NCBI GenBank assembly: GCA_013398175.1
Contig: VZRZ01004175.1
Coordinates: 486,640 to 550,639 of the forward strand
From: Climacteris rufus
Taxonomy: Eukaryota; Chordata; Aves; Passeriformes; Climacteridae
Reading direction: 5' to 3'
DNA: 64,000 nt
Of the stretch, positions 1-12,418 are shown one piece after another; position 1 is the first letter of the stretch, and each line of letters opens with the position of its first letter. A model generated the notes under the pieces. The model saw nothing but the letters and a program-made list of their open reading frames with translations, had not been told where the DNA came from and did no database searches. A program made the position numbers and the translations under genes.

Positions 1-984
1 ACAAAAAAATTTGCATTTTTAAGTTTAAATTTTCTAACTTACGTATAGAGTTCCTTCATCTTTGAGAAGCAGAATTGTCCTTCTTTGTTAAGAAATCAGA
101 ACTGTATGTATTTAGCAAATCTAAAATATACACATTTAATCATGTGACAATTTTATGAAAATATATCCTATACTTTATTAATTGCTTCAAAGAATTTCAA
201 TGTCCTAATATGTGGTCAATTTTAACACTCAAGCTGTTATTTTTATATGATAAATGTCCCTTAAGCAGCTTTAAAAATAATCCATTCAAATTCTCTATAG
301 TACAGCTGAGATATTTCTTAGAAATTATTCCCATACTCCATCCTGCTGTTGATAAGGAATTGTCACTAAATAGGATGAAATGAGGTCATTTAATCATACA
401 GATCATTAATTCACATAACTGTATCTCAGCATGATTGGAAACCTGAAATAACTAGAGTCAAATTTTAAAAATAGATAACTAGATATTTTTTTTTTCCTTT
501 TAATCAGTTTGGTCTGAGGTTGGGTTTTGTTTTGCTTGCTTGGTTGGTTGGGTTTTTTGTTTTCCTTTGTTATTTTTTTTTCTGATTTCCCTGTACTATA
601 TTCTTATTTTATTAACACAACATAGAAAGCCCATGCATCAAAAGTATAGATTACTTTAAGTAATGCACTCTTATGGGTTTACTTTTGTGGATTTTTGTAA
701 CAGAGCACAATCTTTATTTTTGCACCTCAAGATAATAAAGAGTAATATACAAATAGATCAAATAGAATCAGATAATGTCTAGATATAGCACGAAATAATT
801 ATGTAAGTCCTTTTCTCACGGTGTAAAAGACATGGCTTTCAGGTGAACATTGTAAACATCTTCTGAAAGTTTGTAACAGGAAAGTAATTGTATAATAATA
901 TAGCTTGGATAACCAGTTACTGTTATATTCTGATGACTTTATACAGGAGATTTTACAAGTATTATTTCTGAACTTTAGGAAGGC
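1..984. other. AT-rich unique sequence, no gene seen
   Basis: Only T-rich and A-rich stretches are visible, for example the T/G-rich run around 485-590. There is no open frame of note, no recognisable repeat and no RNA gene. Confidence 0.6.
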
Positions 985-1240
985 AGGTCAGGTGGAATGT
1001 GTTTTAGTTTTTGCTTTGTTTCTCACTATCCTACTCTGGTTTTAATTGGCAATAAATTAAATTAATTTTCTCCAAGTTGAGTTCATTTTTCCCATAATTC
1101 TCACAAGTAAGTGATCTCACTGTCTTTATCTCAACCAATGAGATTTTTCATCTTATTTTCTCTCCCCATTCTACTGAGGAGAGGTAGTAAGAAAGCAACT
1201 GACTGGATTCAGGGGTTCTGGAAACAATCCAACATGAATC
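985..1240 (+). mobile_element. 3' portion of an avian ERVL-like LTR
   Basis: From about 1000 the sequence follows the 3' part of a common avian LTR as I remember it: a T-rich lead, then CACTATCCTACTCTGG, an AATAAATTAAA polyadenylation-like block at 1051-1061, CAAGTTGAG, and a TCTTTATCTCAACC segment near 1122-1135. The 5' part of the LTR is missing and no target duplication is visible, so this is an old truncated copy. The family assignment rests on memory. The same superfamily appears to be present at 21800-22165 and 34380-34950. Confidence 0.6.
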
Positions 1241-4200
1241 CACCAGCAGGTTTAAGAAAAAGAAAAGTAAAAATAGGAACCTTCATCATTTTAGCCTCCT
1301 CTAGTCTGTCTCACAGCAAGGGATGAAATTTGTAGCAAGAAAGTTACAAAATATTTAAATTCAGTGTATTCATTGATAAAATTAACATAAGGATTTTTTA
1401 ATAAGATTCTTGAAATATGGGGAAAGCACCATAACAGTAAGTCCTATAAGCAGGGTGGAAAGGCCCTAAACAAACCTTCTGCTCAATACTGTGATAGAGC
1501 CAAGTGCTGTACCCATAGCACCTGTGCCTGGAAGGTGGCACTGGAAAAACAAGGTGTTCCAAGGAGTCTGAAACCTGTGTTCCACCATAGCAAGACGTCT
1601 TGTGTTGTAAAATAATACCATCTGGCAAGATGTTTTTCATCAATGTTATTGGAAGAAACTCCAGCCTCTTTCCTTGGAGCAGAGAACACCTGCAGTCAGA
1701 AACAAAAATATTAAGGAAAACATGATAGGCACTGTCTCTTGCCATCACTCACTGTCCCCATGTGAAGGTTTTCATTAGAAACATAAGGACTGATCAGTAT
1801 TGATTAATTTTTATTCTGAATTCTGTGCAACAAAAGTGCAACGTAATGCCATCTTCAGTAATTAAAACAATGGCAGAGGAAATTTTAAGTGATGATATGT
1901 ATGCAGCTAGTACTTGATACTAGATTTAATATGTGACATTGGAACTAACATGGTGTTGACTCAATGTAGAGTGAAAGTAATTCACACCATCTATAAGAAA
2001 ATTGAAGGGCAGAAAACTGATGAGGAAGCCTTGTGTTGTGCTCCAATATTTGCTAAGATTAATGTGTCCAAAATACATTTTACCTATCAGTGAATCAACA
2101 TTTTAGTAGGGAAACAAAAATCCATGAAGAGTTTTAGATCTGCTCTTGTTCCAAGAAATAACATGTACATTTTCAAACCCATGGATTCATAACCTGTACG
2201 TTTTACTGCCTTGTAGTTTCTTTGTACATTCTTCTTCTTTTATGTGGTTCAGTGTTCAGATTGTTTTTAGTAGTCCCTAGTGTTTGTTTGGTTTTTTTCT
2301 CATTTTGACTTTTTATATTGCTCACTGAAACACTATTAATTCTTTGGGTTTGCTTTTAAATTTGTTTTATATTGCTTGCTTCAGGTTGTTTTCTAAAGAT
2401 GTGCCACTTGTTGCCCTTTCCATTCTTCTCCCTGTTATTTCACCTTTTTTGCTCTATGTTAACTAATATTTAGAAACTCATATTTGTTGCAGGTGTGTTC
2501 ATATAGACTAATTAAATTTCTGTTTCTTGAAGATAGGCCGGTTAGCAAGAATTTACCTCTTTTGTCACTGTGTACTTGTGTTCCATTTCTGGTTAACCTG
2601 GTACTTATCTATTTTATTGTTTTAATTTTAAACTTTGTTTTCAAATTACATTTATAGATTAGCTCTGTTAGTTGAACTTTTCAGCTCACCTGTTTTATTC
2701 ATGTAGAATAAACAATTAAAGTATTTCAAATTTGGTGAAACTGTTTTTACAGGTTATCTTCTTTTAGTTCACTTTAGGCAAAACATTGTATACAGTGTCA
2801 TGATAGCCTTTATGGAGGGGATGACTCACTCTTTTACTCACCTTCTTCTTTTAGTCTTTCAGCTAGATGAGAGTAGGAGTAAAATGGAAGTTTTCACTTT
2901 TGTACATTTCAATGTAGATGAATATGCCATTAGTCTTTGCTTTACATCCGAAAAGTTCTTAACACAGCACCTCATTCTGAAAAAATCAAAATCATAAATG
3001 ACTTCAGGAACATTAATTTATTAAAATAGCATAAAGAATAAGCAGCAGCTGAATAAAATGGTAGCAACAAAAAGATTTCTAACCTGGCTGTCTCCATGAC
3101 AACCTCCCTTCTTAGATTTAAAAAAACCACATTTCTGCATTACTCCTGTGCTACTCATCTTTTTTGTTATATATTATTTCAATTGATGTGTATCTTCATT
3201 TTATTAATATAAAATATCAGATAAAACAAATGACAGAAAGTATTTTTCTATTTGTATTATAATAGTGTCATGATGCCTAATTTATATCAGGAGTAATTAT
3301 ATAACATGCTTTCTGCATGTTGTTTTCATTGTCAGTGTTAATATGATCCAGAGAGTTCAATAGGTTTTATTTGTTTGTTTTTTTGTTTGTTTGCTTTAAG
3401 GGCAATCATCATTGTTGTAAACAAAATAGGAAATAATTTGATATATTAAGGATTCCTTTCCCTATTTTGTAGTTGTATGGAAAATATTAATACAGGTGAG
3501 ATGAACATTTTGCTAGAGGTACCAGTCTTTTGTACCAGAGTTTAAACTGAGAGAGCTTGCACTCAGAAAACAGTTTTAGACACCTGAAGACAGATGAGAT
3601 GAATACCAGCTGATGTGATTTACTCTATGACTAGAGACACTGCAGTAAAAGTGAACAGAGGTCTCCTTAGCATTATTTTGCTGCCATACTTCCATCTTTA
3701 CAAATGAATTTTTGGTGATTTTTTTTTCATTCACAGTTTTCTTCTCTATTCTCATTATACTTTTAAGGTTCCAAAAATGGTTCATCTATTTTAATAAAAC
3801 ACAATATTTTGCTTTAATCCACTGTCTGGATCTGAAAAGGACAAGTGGAAAATGTGTATGTATTGCAATTAAATGTGAATCATCAGATAAAATAACATGA
3901 AGGATGTTATGTGTAGCAGGATGACAAGGGCAGAATTGCAGTGAAAATCAGCTTTAATAAGACACCATTAAAAAGTTCAATATATGAAGTCTCACAAAAG
4001 CTATCACACAATTTTATTAAGTTCAACATAATTGGCAGTCCCTTGTAGAGGATAATTCAGGTCTGAAATAGTGAAGCTACTGCCTGAATTTTTGAAGTAC
4101 GCTGTTTGAGACAAACTGCACACTATCTGCATATGTTATGCCTTCCAAACTAAAAATAAAAATGTAAGTTAATTAATAGTGTGGTTTTGCTGCAGCCAAC

Positions 4201-4721
4201 TTATAGTCTAGGCTGTCCACATTATTAATCAGTTCTTCATCTAACCTCAATAGGCAGTCCTCAAGTCAGGTACTCAGTCCAAACAGAACCAGAATGTCCT
4301 GAGGCCAGATTCACACAGTTCATTTTTATGACAATAAAGCAATGCTGATGTAATTAGCAATAACATAAAGATCTCCAGTGATCAATTTCTCATATCTCTT
4401 TCTTAAGAAAGGAGAATCCGCACAACTCACTGGAGTTTACTACAGCATTATGTATCAAATGTAGGGGCAGCTTCAATTATGATTCGTATTATGGTCAAAT
4501 TTAATGATGATCTACTTGGTTAAATTGGGATCCCCTTGCAAAGTTATTAATTCTTCAACAAAATGTTTTCATTTTCTCTAATTCTAGAAGGTTGTGTCAA
4601 CTACTGTTCTTTGTCTTCTCTTAAATGACCTGTACACTTTAGACAACCTGTTCATATATGCACCACATACCTGGGTATGTTTTTCTTTGGTGAAGGTATT
4701 TTTAAAAACATAATATCTGTA
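1241..4721. other. AT-rich unique sequence, no gene seen
   Basis: No repeat family or gene was recognised. A 116-codon minus-strand frame lies at 1398-1748 and a 65-codon plus frame at 2800-2997. Neither has a recognisable domain, and their codon use looks like background. The rest is T-rich or A-rich single-copy DNA. Confidence 0.5.
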
Positions 4722-5425
4722 CAGAATCATAGAATGATTTGGGTTGGAAGTTACCTTAAACATACTCTAGTTCCAGCACTCCTGCAGAGATACCTTCTAC
4801 TTGACCAGGTTTTTCAATCCAACCTGACCTTGAACACTTCCAGGGATGGGGTATCCACAACTTCTCTGGACAACCTGTTCCAGTGCCTCACCACCTTACA
4901 GTAAAGAACTTCTTCCTAATATCTAAACCAACCCTGCCCTCTTTCAGTTTAAAACCATTGCCCCAAGTACTTGTCACTATTCACCCATAGAAAAATTCCC
5001 TCTCCCTTGTTTTCTTATGTCCCCTTTAGGTACTAGGACCCATCTCCCTTATCACTACACATCCTTGTACCCCAAAGTTGTTATCTGTGAGGCTTCTTGC
5101 AAACCTTGCCAAACATCTGCCAAACCTCTGCTCAGCTTGCATTTGTGTTTGGGATTGCCCTGTCCTAGGTGCGGGATCTTGCATTTTGTGTTTTTTAACC
5201 ACCTCTCAAGCCTGTCAGGGTCCCTCTGGATGCCATCCCTACCCTCCATCATCTCAACGGCATCACACAGATTGGTGTGGTCAGCAACATTGCCCAAGAG
5301 TGCACTCAATCCCATTTGTCCTAGTACCAAAAAGGATGTTAAACAATGCTGGTCCAAATACTGACCCCTGAGAAATGCCACTTGTCACTGATTTCAGCTT
5401 TGACATTGAGATACTGACTGCATCT
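4722..5425 (-). mobile_element. CR1 LINE, 5'-truncated, internally deleted
   Basis: Read on the minus strand this is a CR1 non-LTR retrotransposon: the 3' end lies at 4722-4760 (AATCATAGAATGATTTGGGTTGG on the plus strand is the inverted CR1 terminus), preceded by 3'UTR. Minus-strand frame 5055-5381 encodes a broken piece of the ORF2 reverse-transcriptase C-terminal region, with RDxIQRDPDRLERW and LGQGNPKHK motifs typical of CR1. About 5010-5130 does not follow the CR1 order, so an internal stretch seems deleted or rearranged. The right end at 5425 is the 5' truncation point. Not active. Confidence 0.9.
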
Positions 5426-6699
5426 TACTGATATTTTTCTTAAATAAGTTCGATATAAACTTTCTTGTTTACATGTGTAGTTTCTGTTTCATCTTTGCAG
5501 ATTATTTTTTATACCTAGATACCTAGAAATTCAATTTACATATCAATGATAAAACCATATTTGTATAAATACAAACTATTTTTCAAGTATACATATAGTA
5601 TCTCTCTAGCTGCCTGTTATTAATATATATTTATTAATGTTTATGTAAGTAATCAAAATTGCTTATGGAAATTGATTTAACAAACAAAACCATAGGCTGA
5701 TGAAAAAGGTCTGTGTGTACTTTCTGAGGCAAACATTTAAATAGAAAATACACTGACTTTTATCTTTTCTATAGGTGATGAATTTTTCTCATCAAGCCTT
5801 AATGAGAGGTTTCTTTCATTAAATTCCACCAAAATTTATTTATTTACCCTGCACATCATTTTATTTTGTCTTCCTTAATATTTTTCAAATTGAATGAGAA
5901 ATATATTCTTATTTATCTGAGCATTTGATGATAAACCATGCTGTACTTCATGGGAATATATCATCACTCTTTATAATTTCTGTGTCTTCTTTTAGTACTA
6001 TTGATTTTGCTCCTATATATAAATGCAGCCTTCCCATATGTATTTTACTTCTTTACTGTTTATGAATTGAAATTGGTAAAAGGGCTGGAAAAAGATACTT
6101 ATCCTTGTAGATAACAAATATTCTTGCAGACCAACTTTGAATGACAAATTTATCACTAATGAGCACTGTCACAGAATGAAATATTAATCCATTGTGGTTA
6201 GCAATGCAGAAGACCTGTTTGAACTTCTAGTCTGCCATCACAACTAGGCATGGTTATTCTCTCCAGTCTATTTTGCAGGACCTGTGGTTAGACAGGAAAT
6301 TGGCTATCTGGTTACTCTTTCTACATACTAGGCAAGAATCCAGTCCATAACCCATCTGCAAGTAGTCCCTGAGAGGATTCAGCAGCTTTCTTCCTTAAGC
6401 TTGTAATTCAGGCTGTGCCAACTGTGTCAGCTGGACTTCCAGAGAATAAAAAACATGCTTTGACAGCTGGATGGGGAGTCTGTACATCAACCAGGAGAGA
6501 AACAGTGCATAGTACAGATTGCACATAATTCCAAGAGAATTATTCAGCTTTGCTAACTGGGATTTAATTATAAATGTGCTGTTCTTTGAACTTCTTGGTC
6601 AAATTCAAGTTTCTTTTTTTCAAACAAGTTCATTTAGTTTTCTTTCCATGGAATTAACTTCCTTGCTGTCCAAATCAAACCTTTACATTTTTTTAAATT
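5426..6699. other. AT-rich unique sequence, no gene seen
   Basis: Mostly AT-rich. The part at 6160-6530 is somewhat less AT-rich, but I could not match it to a gene or a repeat. The 96-codon frame at 6519-6809 runs into the LTR that follows and is taken as chance. Confidence 0.5.
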
Positions 6700-7270
6700 G
6701 GTATTGTTTTTTTTTCTCTTGTGGAGTTAATGTTCCTCATAGCACCTCATATAATGCAGTGTTTTGGATTTGTGACAAAATCAGTGTTGATATTATACCC
6801 ATAAGGTAAGGTTTCTTTCTAAGTGGTGTTTGTGCAGCAAGGCCTTTTGTGTTTCTCACACTGCCCTGCTGGCAAGTAGACTGGGGATGCACGAGGAGTT
6901 GGGAGAGACCATAGCTGGGACAGCTGAGCCCAGCTCACCAAAGAGACATCCCATACCATACGACATCATGCTTAGCATATAAAACTGAGGGAAGAAGGAA
7001 GTGGGGGATGTTTGTCTTCCTAAGTCACTCTTAGGCATGATGGAGCTCTGCTTTCCTGGAGATGGTTGATGTGAGGACTGCTGATGAGAAGCAATGAATG
7101 AATTCCTTGTTTTTCTTTGCTTACATGCACAGCTTTTCTTTCCCCATTAGACTGACTTTTTCAAAACCCATGAGTTTTTCTTTTGCTTTTCCAATTCTCT
7201 CTCTTATCCCACTGTGGGGTATTGAGTGAGCAGCTGTGTTGGGGTCAGCTGCCCACCGGCATTAATAAAT
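6700..7270 (+). mobile_element. Solo ERV LTR (family A), sense orientation
   Basis: The order of blocks matches a widespread avian LTR: GAGTTAAT near 6724, GTGTTTTGGATTTGTG near 6760, the CCATACCATACGAC motif near 6950, a TATAAAA box at 6978-6984, GATGGAGC.CTGCTTTCCTGGAGATGG near 7038, GAATGAATTCC near 7095, and CCAATTCTCTC.CTTATCCCAC near 7190. The inverted copy of the same family lies at 19391-19925, which independently supports a dispersed repeat. The ends are diverged, so the exact termini and the target duplication could not be placed. There is no internal retroviral sequence. Confidence 0.78.
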
Positions 7271-8149
7271 CAAGTTACTATATCTTTTTCTCTCTGATTT
7301 CAGTCCATAAAATAAAATGCAATTATATTCTAACAATTAAAAAAGGCATTAATATATTATCATTTTAGTTAAACAGATTTGTTGCATATTCTGGCATGTT
7401 TTGAGATAAATGTAGCTGTGCTGTTGCAGAGCTCCAGAAGCATTCCAGTAGCACTGTTAGTTCCACAAGTGCACAACAAGTAGTTAATCCCCCAAGTCAT
7501 TTTCTTTCTTCAGATATATGTAGGAAATTATCAGTGGATAATCCTCTTGTCCACCCACCTACATCTTTCTAGTTATCGTTTTTTTTTACTTCAAATATAC
7601 AGTCCTTCAACAAAAATTATCTTCACAAGCTGTATATCAACAATTTCTCTGATGTCAAGGTACATGCAATAAATAGAATGGCATGTTTGGGTGATTCTGT
7701 GTCACATAAGCTGTATAGAATGACTACTGTCTTCATCCTCCATGACTTGTTACCTTTATTGAATTGCTTTTTTCTGTCATATTACTCTGCAAACTCATAC
7801 CTAATTGCCCCCCTTGCCACTCACATCCTCTACTACAAGACAGAGAGGCATCTCTCTCTTAAAATTTCTCCTCTTTACAAGATTTAACACTCTTTTCATT
7901 ACTGTGGACTCGTAATGTAATAAAAGAATTCTAAGTATTCTTCAAAGCAAAAATAGTATTACCTTTATCCACTACTGTGGTAAAAATATACAGCCATAAC
8001 TATGACCTGAACACTGGGAGTTAAGCATCACTACCTACAGTTACCTTCTTACTGAACTTTTTTTCCTACTTATTCTAATTTAACTGAGAAAACTGAACAC
8101 AGCATCTTAATTTTTTTTGCATTGTTTTAATGTAATACTGAAATAATGC
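7271..8149. other. AT-rich unique sequence, no gene seen
   Basis: No gene or recognised repeat. The 69-codon frame at 7678-7887 has no family features that I can identify. Confidence 0.5.
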
Positions 8150-8855
8150 AGTCATGGAATGGTTTGAGTTGGAAGAGATGTTAAAGATCATTAGTTCCAA
8201 ACCCCACTGCCATAGACAGGGACACCTTCCACTAGACCAGGTTGCTCAAGACCCCATTAAGCCTGGCACTGAACACTTCCAGGGAGAGGGCATTCACAGC
8301 CTCTCTGGGCAAACTGTTCCAGTCCTTCACCACTCTCACAGTGAAGAATTTCTTCCCAAGATCCAAGCTAAACCTGTCCCTTTCAGTTTAGAAGCATCGC
8401 CCCTTGTCCTGTCACTATCTGCCTGTATAAAGAGTCCCTCTCCCTCCTTTTCAAAAGCCTCCTTAAGGTACTGGAAGGCCACAATGAGACATCCCCAGAG
8501 ACTTCTTTTCTCCAGGCTGAATGACCCCAAATTTCTCAGCCTGTCTTCGTAGGAGAAGTGCTCTGGTCATTTTGGTGGCTCTTCTCTGGATCCATGGTAA
8601 CAAACTTTTCTTGTCTTGAGGACCCCAGACCTGGATGCAGTACTGTAGGTGGGGGGTTTCAAGAGGGAAGAGTAGAGGGAGCGAATACCCTCCTTTGACC
8701 TACTGTCCATTCCTCTTTTGGGATTTTTACAGTTTTTGGGGCATTTTTATGGTCTTTTTTGGCTTTCTGGGCTGTGAACGCACACTGTGGCTCATGTACA
8801 GATTTTCATCCATGAGAATCACAGATCAGGAAGACCAGATTAGCCCTCTGATGTA
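8150..8855 (-). mobile_element. CR1 LINE 3' part, 5'-truncated
   Basis: Inverted CR1 3' region. From left to right on the plus strand it shows GTTGGAAGAGATGTTAAAGATCAT, GGGACACCTTCCACTAGACCAGG, the CAGTGAAGAATTTCTTCC block, CTCAGCCTGTCTTCGTAGGAG, and GGCTTTCTGGGCTGTGAACGCACA. This is the inverted order of the ORF2 end and 3'UTR. The ATTCTATGAT tail is eroded at 8150. The open frames here (8154-8552 plus, 8336-8530 minus) are shadows of the repeat. Confidence 0.9.
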
Positions 8856-9232
8856 AATCTGTGATATAAATATTAGTGGTTAGTAACACAAATCACATTC
8901 TTAGCTGTTAATTGTCCATATTTGTTTTTCTCCCTCATATCTGTGAGTTAGTAGTCCTTTTTTTTTTAAGAAAATTTTGGAAAGGTGTATTTTTGAAATA
9001 GTTTTCACTTGATACTCTTTTTTCTTGTGACAGATAGTATGCTGTATCACTGAGAGCTGAAAGACTGATAGTAATATTTGCATATTTAGGTACTGTGACT
9101 TCCCTATCATAGATGTGATTTTTTTACATTTAAGTTAACATGCTCAATTTTAGCCATCATAAGGCAAAAACTTATCATAAATTCTCCATTATGATAGAAA
9201 AGGAGAGCTTATAATGACAAAGCTTTTCAGTC
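8856..9232. other. AT-rich flank, nothing recognised
   Basis: AT-rich sequence between the CR1 and the next LTR. The 6-bp target duplication of that LTR forms its right edge at 9233-9238. Confidence 0.6.
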
Positions 9233-9238
9233 ATTAGA

Positions 9239-10325
9239 TGCCGCGGGTAAAAAGCGTGAGTAACTCGGAGCCTTCAGAAGCAGTCTCATGACTTGAGAAA
9301 AGCGGCTCGGCTTCACCCAGTCTCTGTTGAACAGAGTCGAACCTGCATCAGAGCTCCCGCAGAGTCTGGGCTTAGTTCACGCACAGCAGTTTAATTTAAG
9401 CAGGGAAGTAAAGAGATGAGGAAGGGTCCTTTTCCGCTTATTGCCAGCAGGTTTTTATTACTGGAGCCATGGAGGGTGCGGGTAAAAAGACAAAATGGCT
9501 GTTGGGGGTGTCTGTTATAACATGGAAGTGAGGGGAGGGCAGTCGGGAGAGAGCCAATCGCTGCAGAGGATTACAATGACTGACAGGGACACCGGTGTCA
9601 CGATCCACTAACACAAGCAGNCAACAACACAATTATGCAATAGAGGGGGGAAAGAAAGAGAAATAAAGAAACAAAGTAGAGGAAGAGAGAGAGAGGGGAG
9701 AGGGGAATGGCTACCAACGGATGAGATGAAAGCCCTCGTGGTCCTGCCAATAGGCTCGCCATCGTCCGTGGGGAGATCTCCGTAGGGTTAATTCAGAAAG
9801 GTCTTTTATAGTCTTTTCGTGAGCGGGGGGCAACTGGCCAAGAGGTGAGGAAATCTGCCACTATTGTTGGTGACGCCCGTTGGCTGTGTTCAGGAGGGAG
9901 TGTTCAGGACTGATCATTCTTCTCACTTCAGTGCAGTCCTCTCCGCCTAAGCAGTACCTGTTCCAGCAGGCGCACCTTGCAGGCAACACTTGACAAACGT
10001 CCCACCTTAGCCAGGCCAGGATTTTTTTAGTGCAAAAGTCCTCTTTTAGGGTTTCAGTCTCTGTCGATGATTGTGAGGCAGATAAGGAATTTTCCGACTC
10101 TTACAGCTGGCCAACCACTCTGCTGTCCGCACTGGCACAGGAACCAATGAGCTGCCCTTTCGGGCGGGGACCACCCCTCCCACCGTGGCCGGGGAGTCTT
10201 CGCGGCGACCCAGATCTTGCTACCCCCGGCTGCATCGGTGTGTGGGGAGGGAGGGCCCAGCCCCCTCGTCTCCGTCATGGCGGGGCCGGGCTGGGCCGTC
10301 AGCTACCCCCAGAGACACTGCAACA
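9239..10325 (-). mobile_element. CpG-rich solo LTR, ERVK-like, with 6-bp target duplication
   Basis: A 1,087-bp block that starts TG and ends CA, flanked by perfect direct repeats ATTAGA at 9233-9238 and 10326-10331. Six-base duplications are typical of class II (ERVK/alpha-beta-like) retroviruses. On the minus strand the block carries a TATAAAAG box (plus 9803-9810) and an AATAAA signal (plus 9454-9459), and it ends in CCGCGGCA, so the sense strand is minus. GC and CpG content are far above the surroundings, which suggests youth. There is no gag, pol or env sequence, so it is a solo LTR, unless internal sequence was lost at the N at 9621. The frame at 10030-10461 is not credible as a gene. 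Confidence 0.85.
9621..9621. other. Single undetermined base (possible assembly join)
   Basis: A single N lies inside the LTR, next to an AACAACAC stretch. The only other single N in the window (43703) separates two copies of a near-identical duplication, so this N may also mark a join where sequence was lost or doubled. Confidence 0.8.
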
Positions 10326-10331
10326 ATTAGA

Positions 10332-12131
10332 AGCATCAGAACACAACTTTAACATTCAGGGAATAAATAGAAATGAAACTTTTAGACCTACAACTTTTTT
10401 GAATTTGAAATTATTGAGTAAATTTAATGAGCTTTTGCGTGTAGAAAGTTTCATTACATGAACTTCATAAAGAACATTGTCACATAAAGTTTATTTTTTA
10501 AAAGCATCAAGATAAATATTATAAACTATTTAAATGCTTAAGGCATTATTTGTTAGTCTCCATTTTCCATTTTTTATTATCTGACAAATTTATAACAAAG
10601 ACAGAACTTTTTAACAAGCTGAAAAAGTAGATTTTTGTATACATTCTAGCCTATGAAATATTATCTGACCTCAGAAGGAGAAATTAATAGTCAAAACTTT
10701 CAAGAAATAATGAAACAATATTTCATAAAAAGCTTTATTAGAATTTAGAGAAAAAAAACCAGAAAAAATTCAATTTCAGAAAGATTTATAGCTGTCTTAA
10801 CTTGAATGCCATAGTTATCTTGTTGCCTTTTCTAAAGGTATATGGTTTTGAGAACATCTCACAGAATATCAGCAAAAATGCCAGTCTGTAATGTCACTAT
10901 CATTTAAGAAAGTGTATTTATCAGATAATTGCACTTGCTAGCTGTGCATGTGACTAATTAAATTATTATTTGTTCTACTTAATAAATCCACAGAAATAAT
11001 TAGTTACACTAAATACCTTCTAATTATTCATTTTCTACAAAAGGATTAATGTATTTCAAACATCAAAAGAACGGTCATTACCAAACAAACTTGATTATTC
11101 AGTGAAATGCATGTGACATGCCTCTAGAAAACCAGTGGAAAGAATAACAGTGAGTTAATTACATTTCTTAAGGATGTACCTACTGTCAAGCTGAAACTGG
11201 TCTTAAAACTCTTTATTCTTTACATATGTAATACTACGTGGTTTAGCTGATTTTCAAATTAATATGACAAATGTCAGAAAGACCCTTCCAGCTTTTCACT
11301 TCTATACTCTGAGACACTTGAAACCTATTTAAAATCTCATTTTCTCAAAGTATTGTTCCAAAAGAATAGTTCATAGAAAATAGTGAAGATTGTAATTACT
11401 CTGCAATATATGATTCCCTCCTCCTTGCTGTTCCCCATGCCCCCTAAAAAACAACAATCACCAGTAATATTAGAGGGCAATTTCTTGCTGACAGAAGACC
11501 AAGTAACACAGTCATGCTCCTAAATGCTGAGATTTTTTTGTACTGTAAATAATTGCTTTTAATGAAATATTTATGTGGGAAAAAATACAGTAACAACATT
11601 CAACAATTAGGTGTAGCTACAAAGTATGATCTTATTAGAAAGGTCTCAGAAAAACAAGCTAAAATATTGACTCTTATGAAACATTATGGACTTTGTTGGT
11701 TATTTACAGTGAATCATGCATTTTGCAAGGTGAATATAGCTTAGAAAAAGAGAATACTTTATAAACTGCTAGCTTTGGAATCACTGGAAAATTGAATGCT
11801 TAAATGCTGTCTTAGGTGTCAAATTACATTCAGTTTCTCTGCGTTTTTCTGAGAAGAAAAAGAAAAAATGTTTTAACAGGAAAATTTGTTTTGGAAGAAA
11901 AATGCCTTTTAGCCAAAACTAAAGCAAATAAACAAACAAAAAAAGTGGTGTTGCCATGGCTCTTCGTTTTCTTTCTTTCATAACCTACAATCTCTGACTG
12001 TATTTCAATGATAAATTATAGTCTTCATGTTTTGTGAGATACATGTTGCATGTCCTGAGTCTCACAGCTACATCTTGGAATCTGAATCAAGCTTTGTCAA
12101 CAAGTTAGGCTGTTTTGCTGCAACAATTGAA
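10332..12131. other. AT-rich unique sequence, no gene seen
   Basis: Strongly AT-rich with no gene or recognised repeat. The base composition drops abruptly from the CpG-rich LTR at 10325 to this background. Confidence 0.6.
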
Positions 12132-12418
12132 TGTTAAAATTAAATACCAACCCTGACAAAATGATAGAACCAAATGGGAACTGGGCATTGTCAAAAGGTG
12201 AGTGAACAATTGGCTGGACAAAGAGTAAAGAACAATTGAGAGGTCTGGGAAAAGACAAGAGAATGTGAATAATATGTATAAAACCTGGGGTCTGGATCTG
12301 ACTGAAGTGCTGTTAAGCTCAAGAAACAGCAAAGAGCTGAGTCAGAGAATGGGTAGGACTGTACAGCCGTCAGCAGGTAGATGGGGCCAGGCTACAGCAC
12401 ACTAACACTGAAAACACA
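12132..12418 (+). mobile_element. Possible old LTR with TATA box
   Basis: The segment starts TG and ends CA and has a clear TATAAAACC box near 12277, followed by a purine-rich leader. The flanks TTGAA (12127-12131) and TTCAA (12419-12423) match at four of five positions. This could be a diverged LTR, but there is no AATAAA signal in the expected place and no second copy in the window. It could equally be a chance TATA-like site in unique DNA. Confidence 0.33.

Noticed and set aside
1398..1748. 116-codon minus frame
   Set aside because: No signal, domain or similarity that I can identify. A second frame (1483-1689) overlaps it on the same strand, as in chance open DNA.
10030..10461. 143-codon plus-strand frame in the CpG-rich region
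   Set aside because: It lies mostly inside the antisense LTR (9239-10325) and runs out into AT-rich flank. Its proline- and glycine-rich part reflects GC-rich LTR sequence, and no domain is visible.
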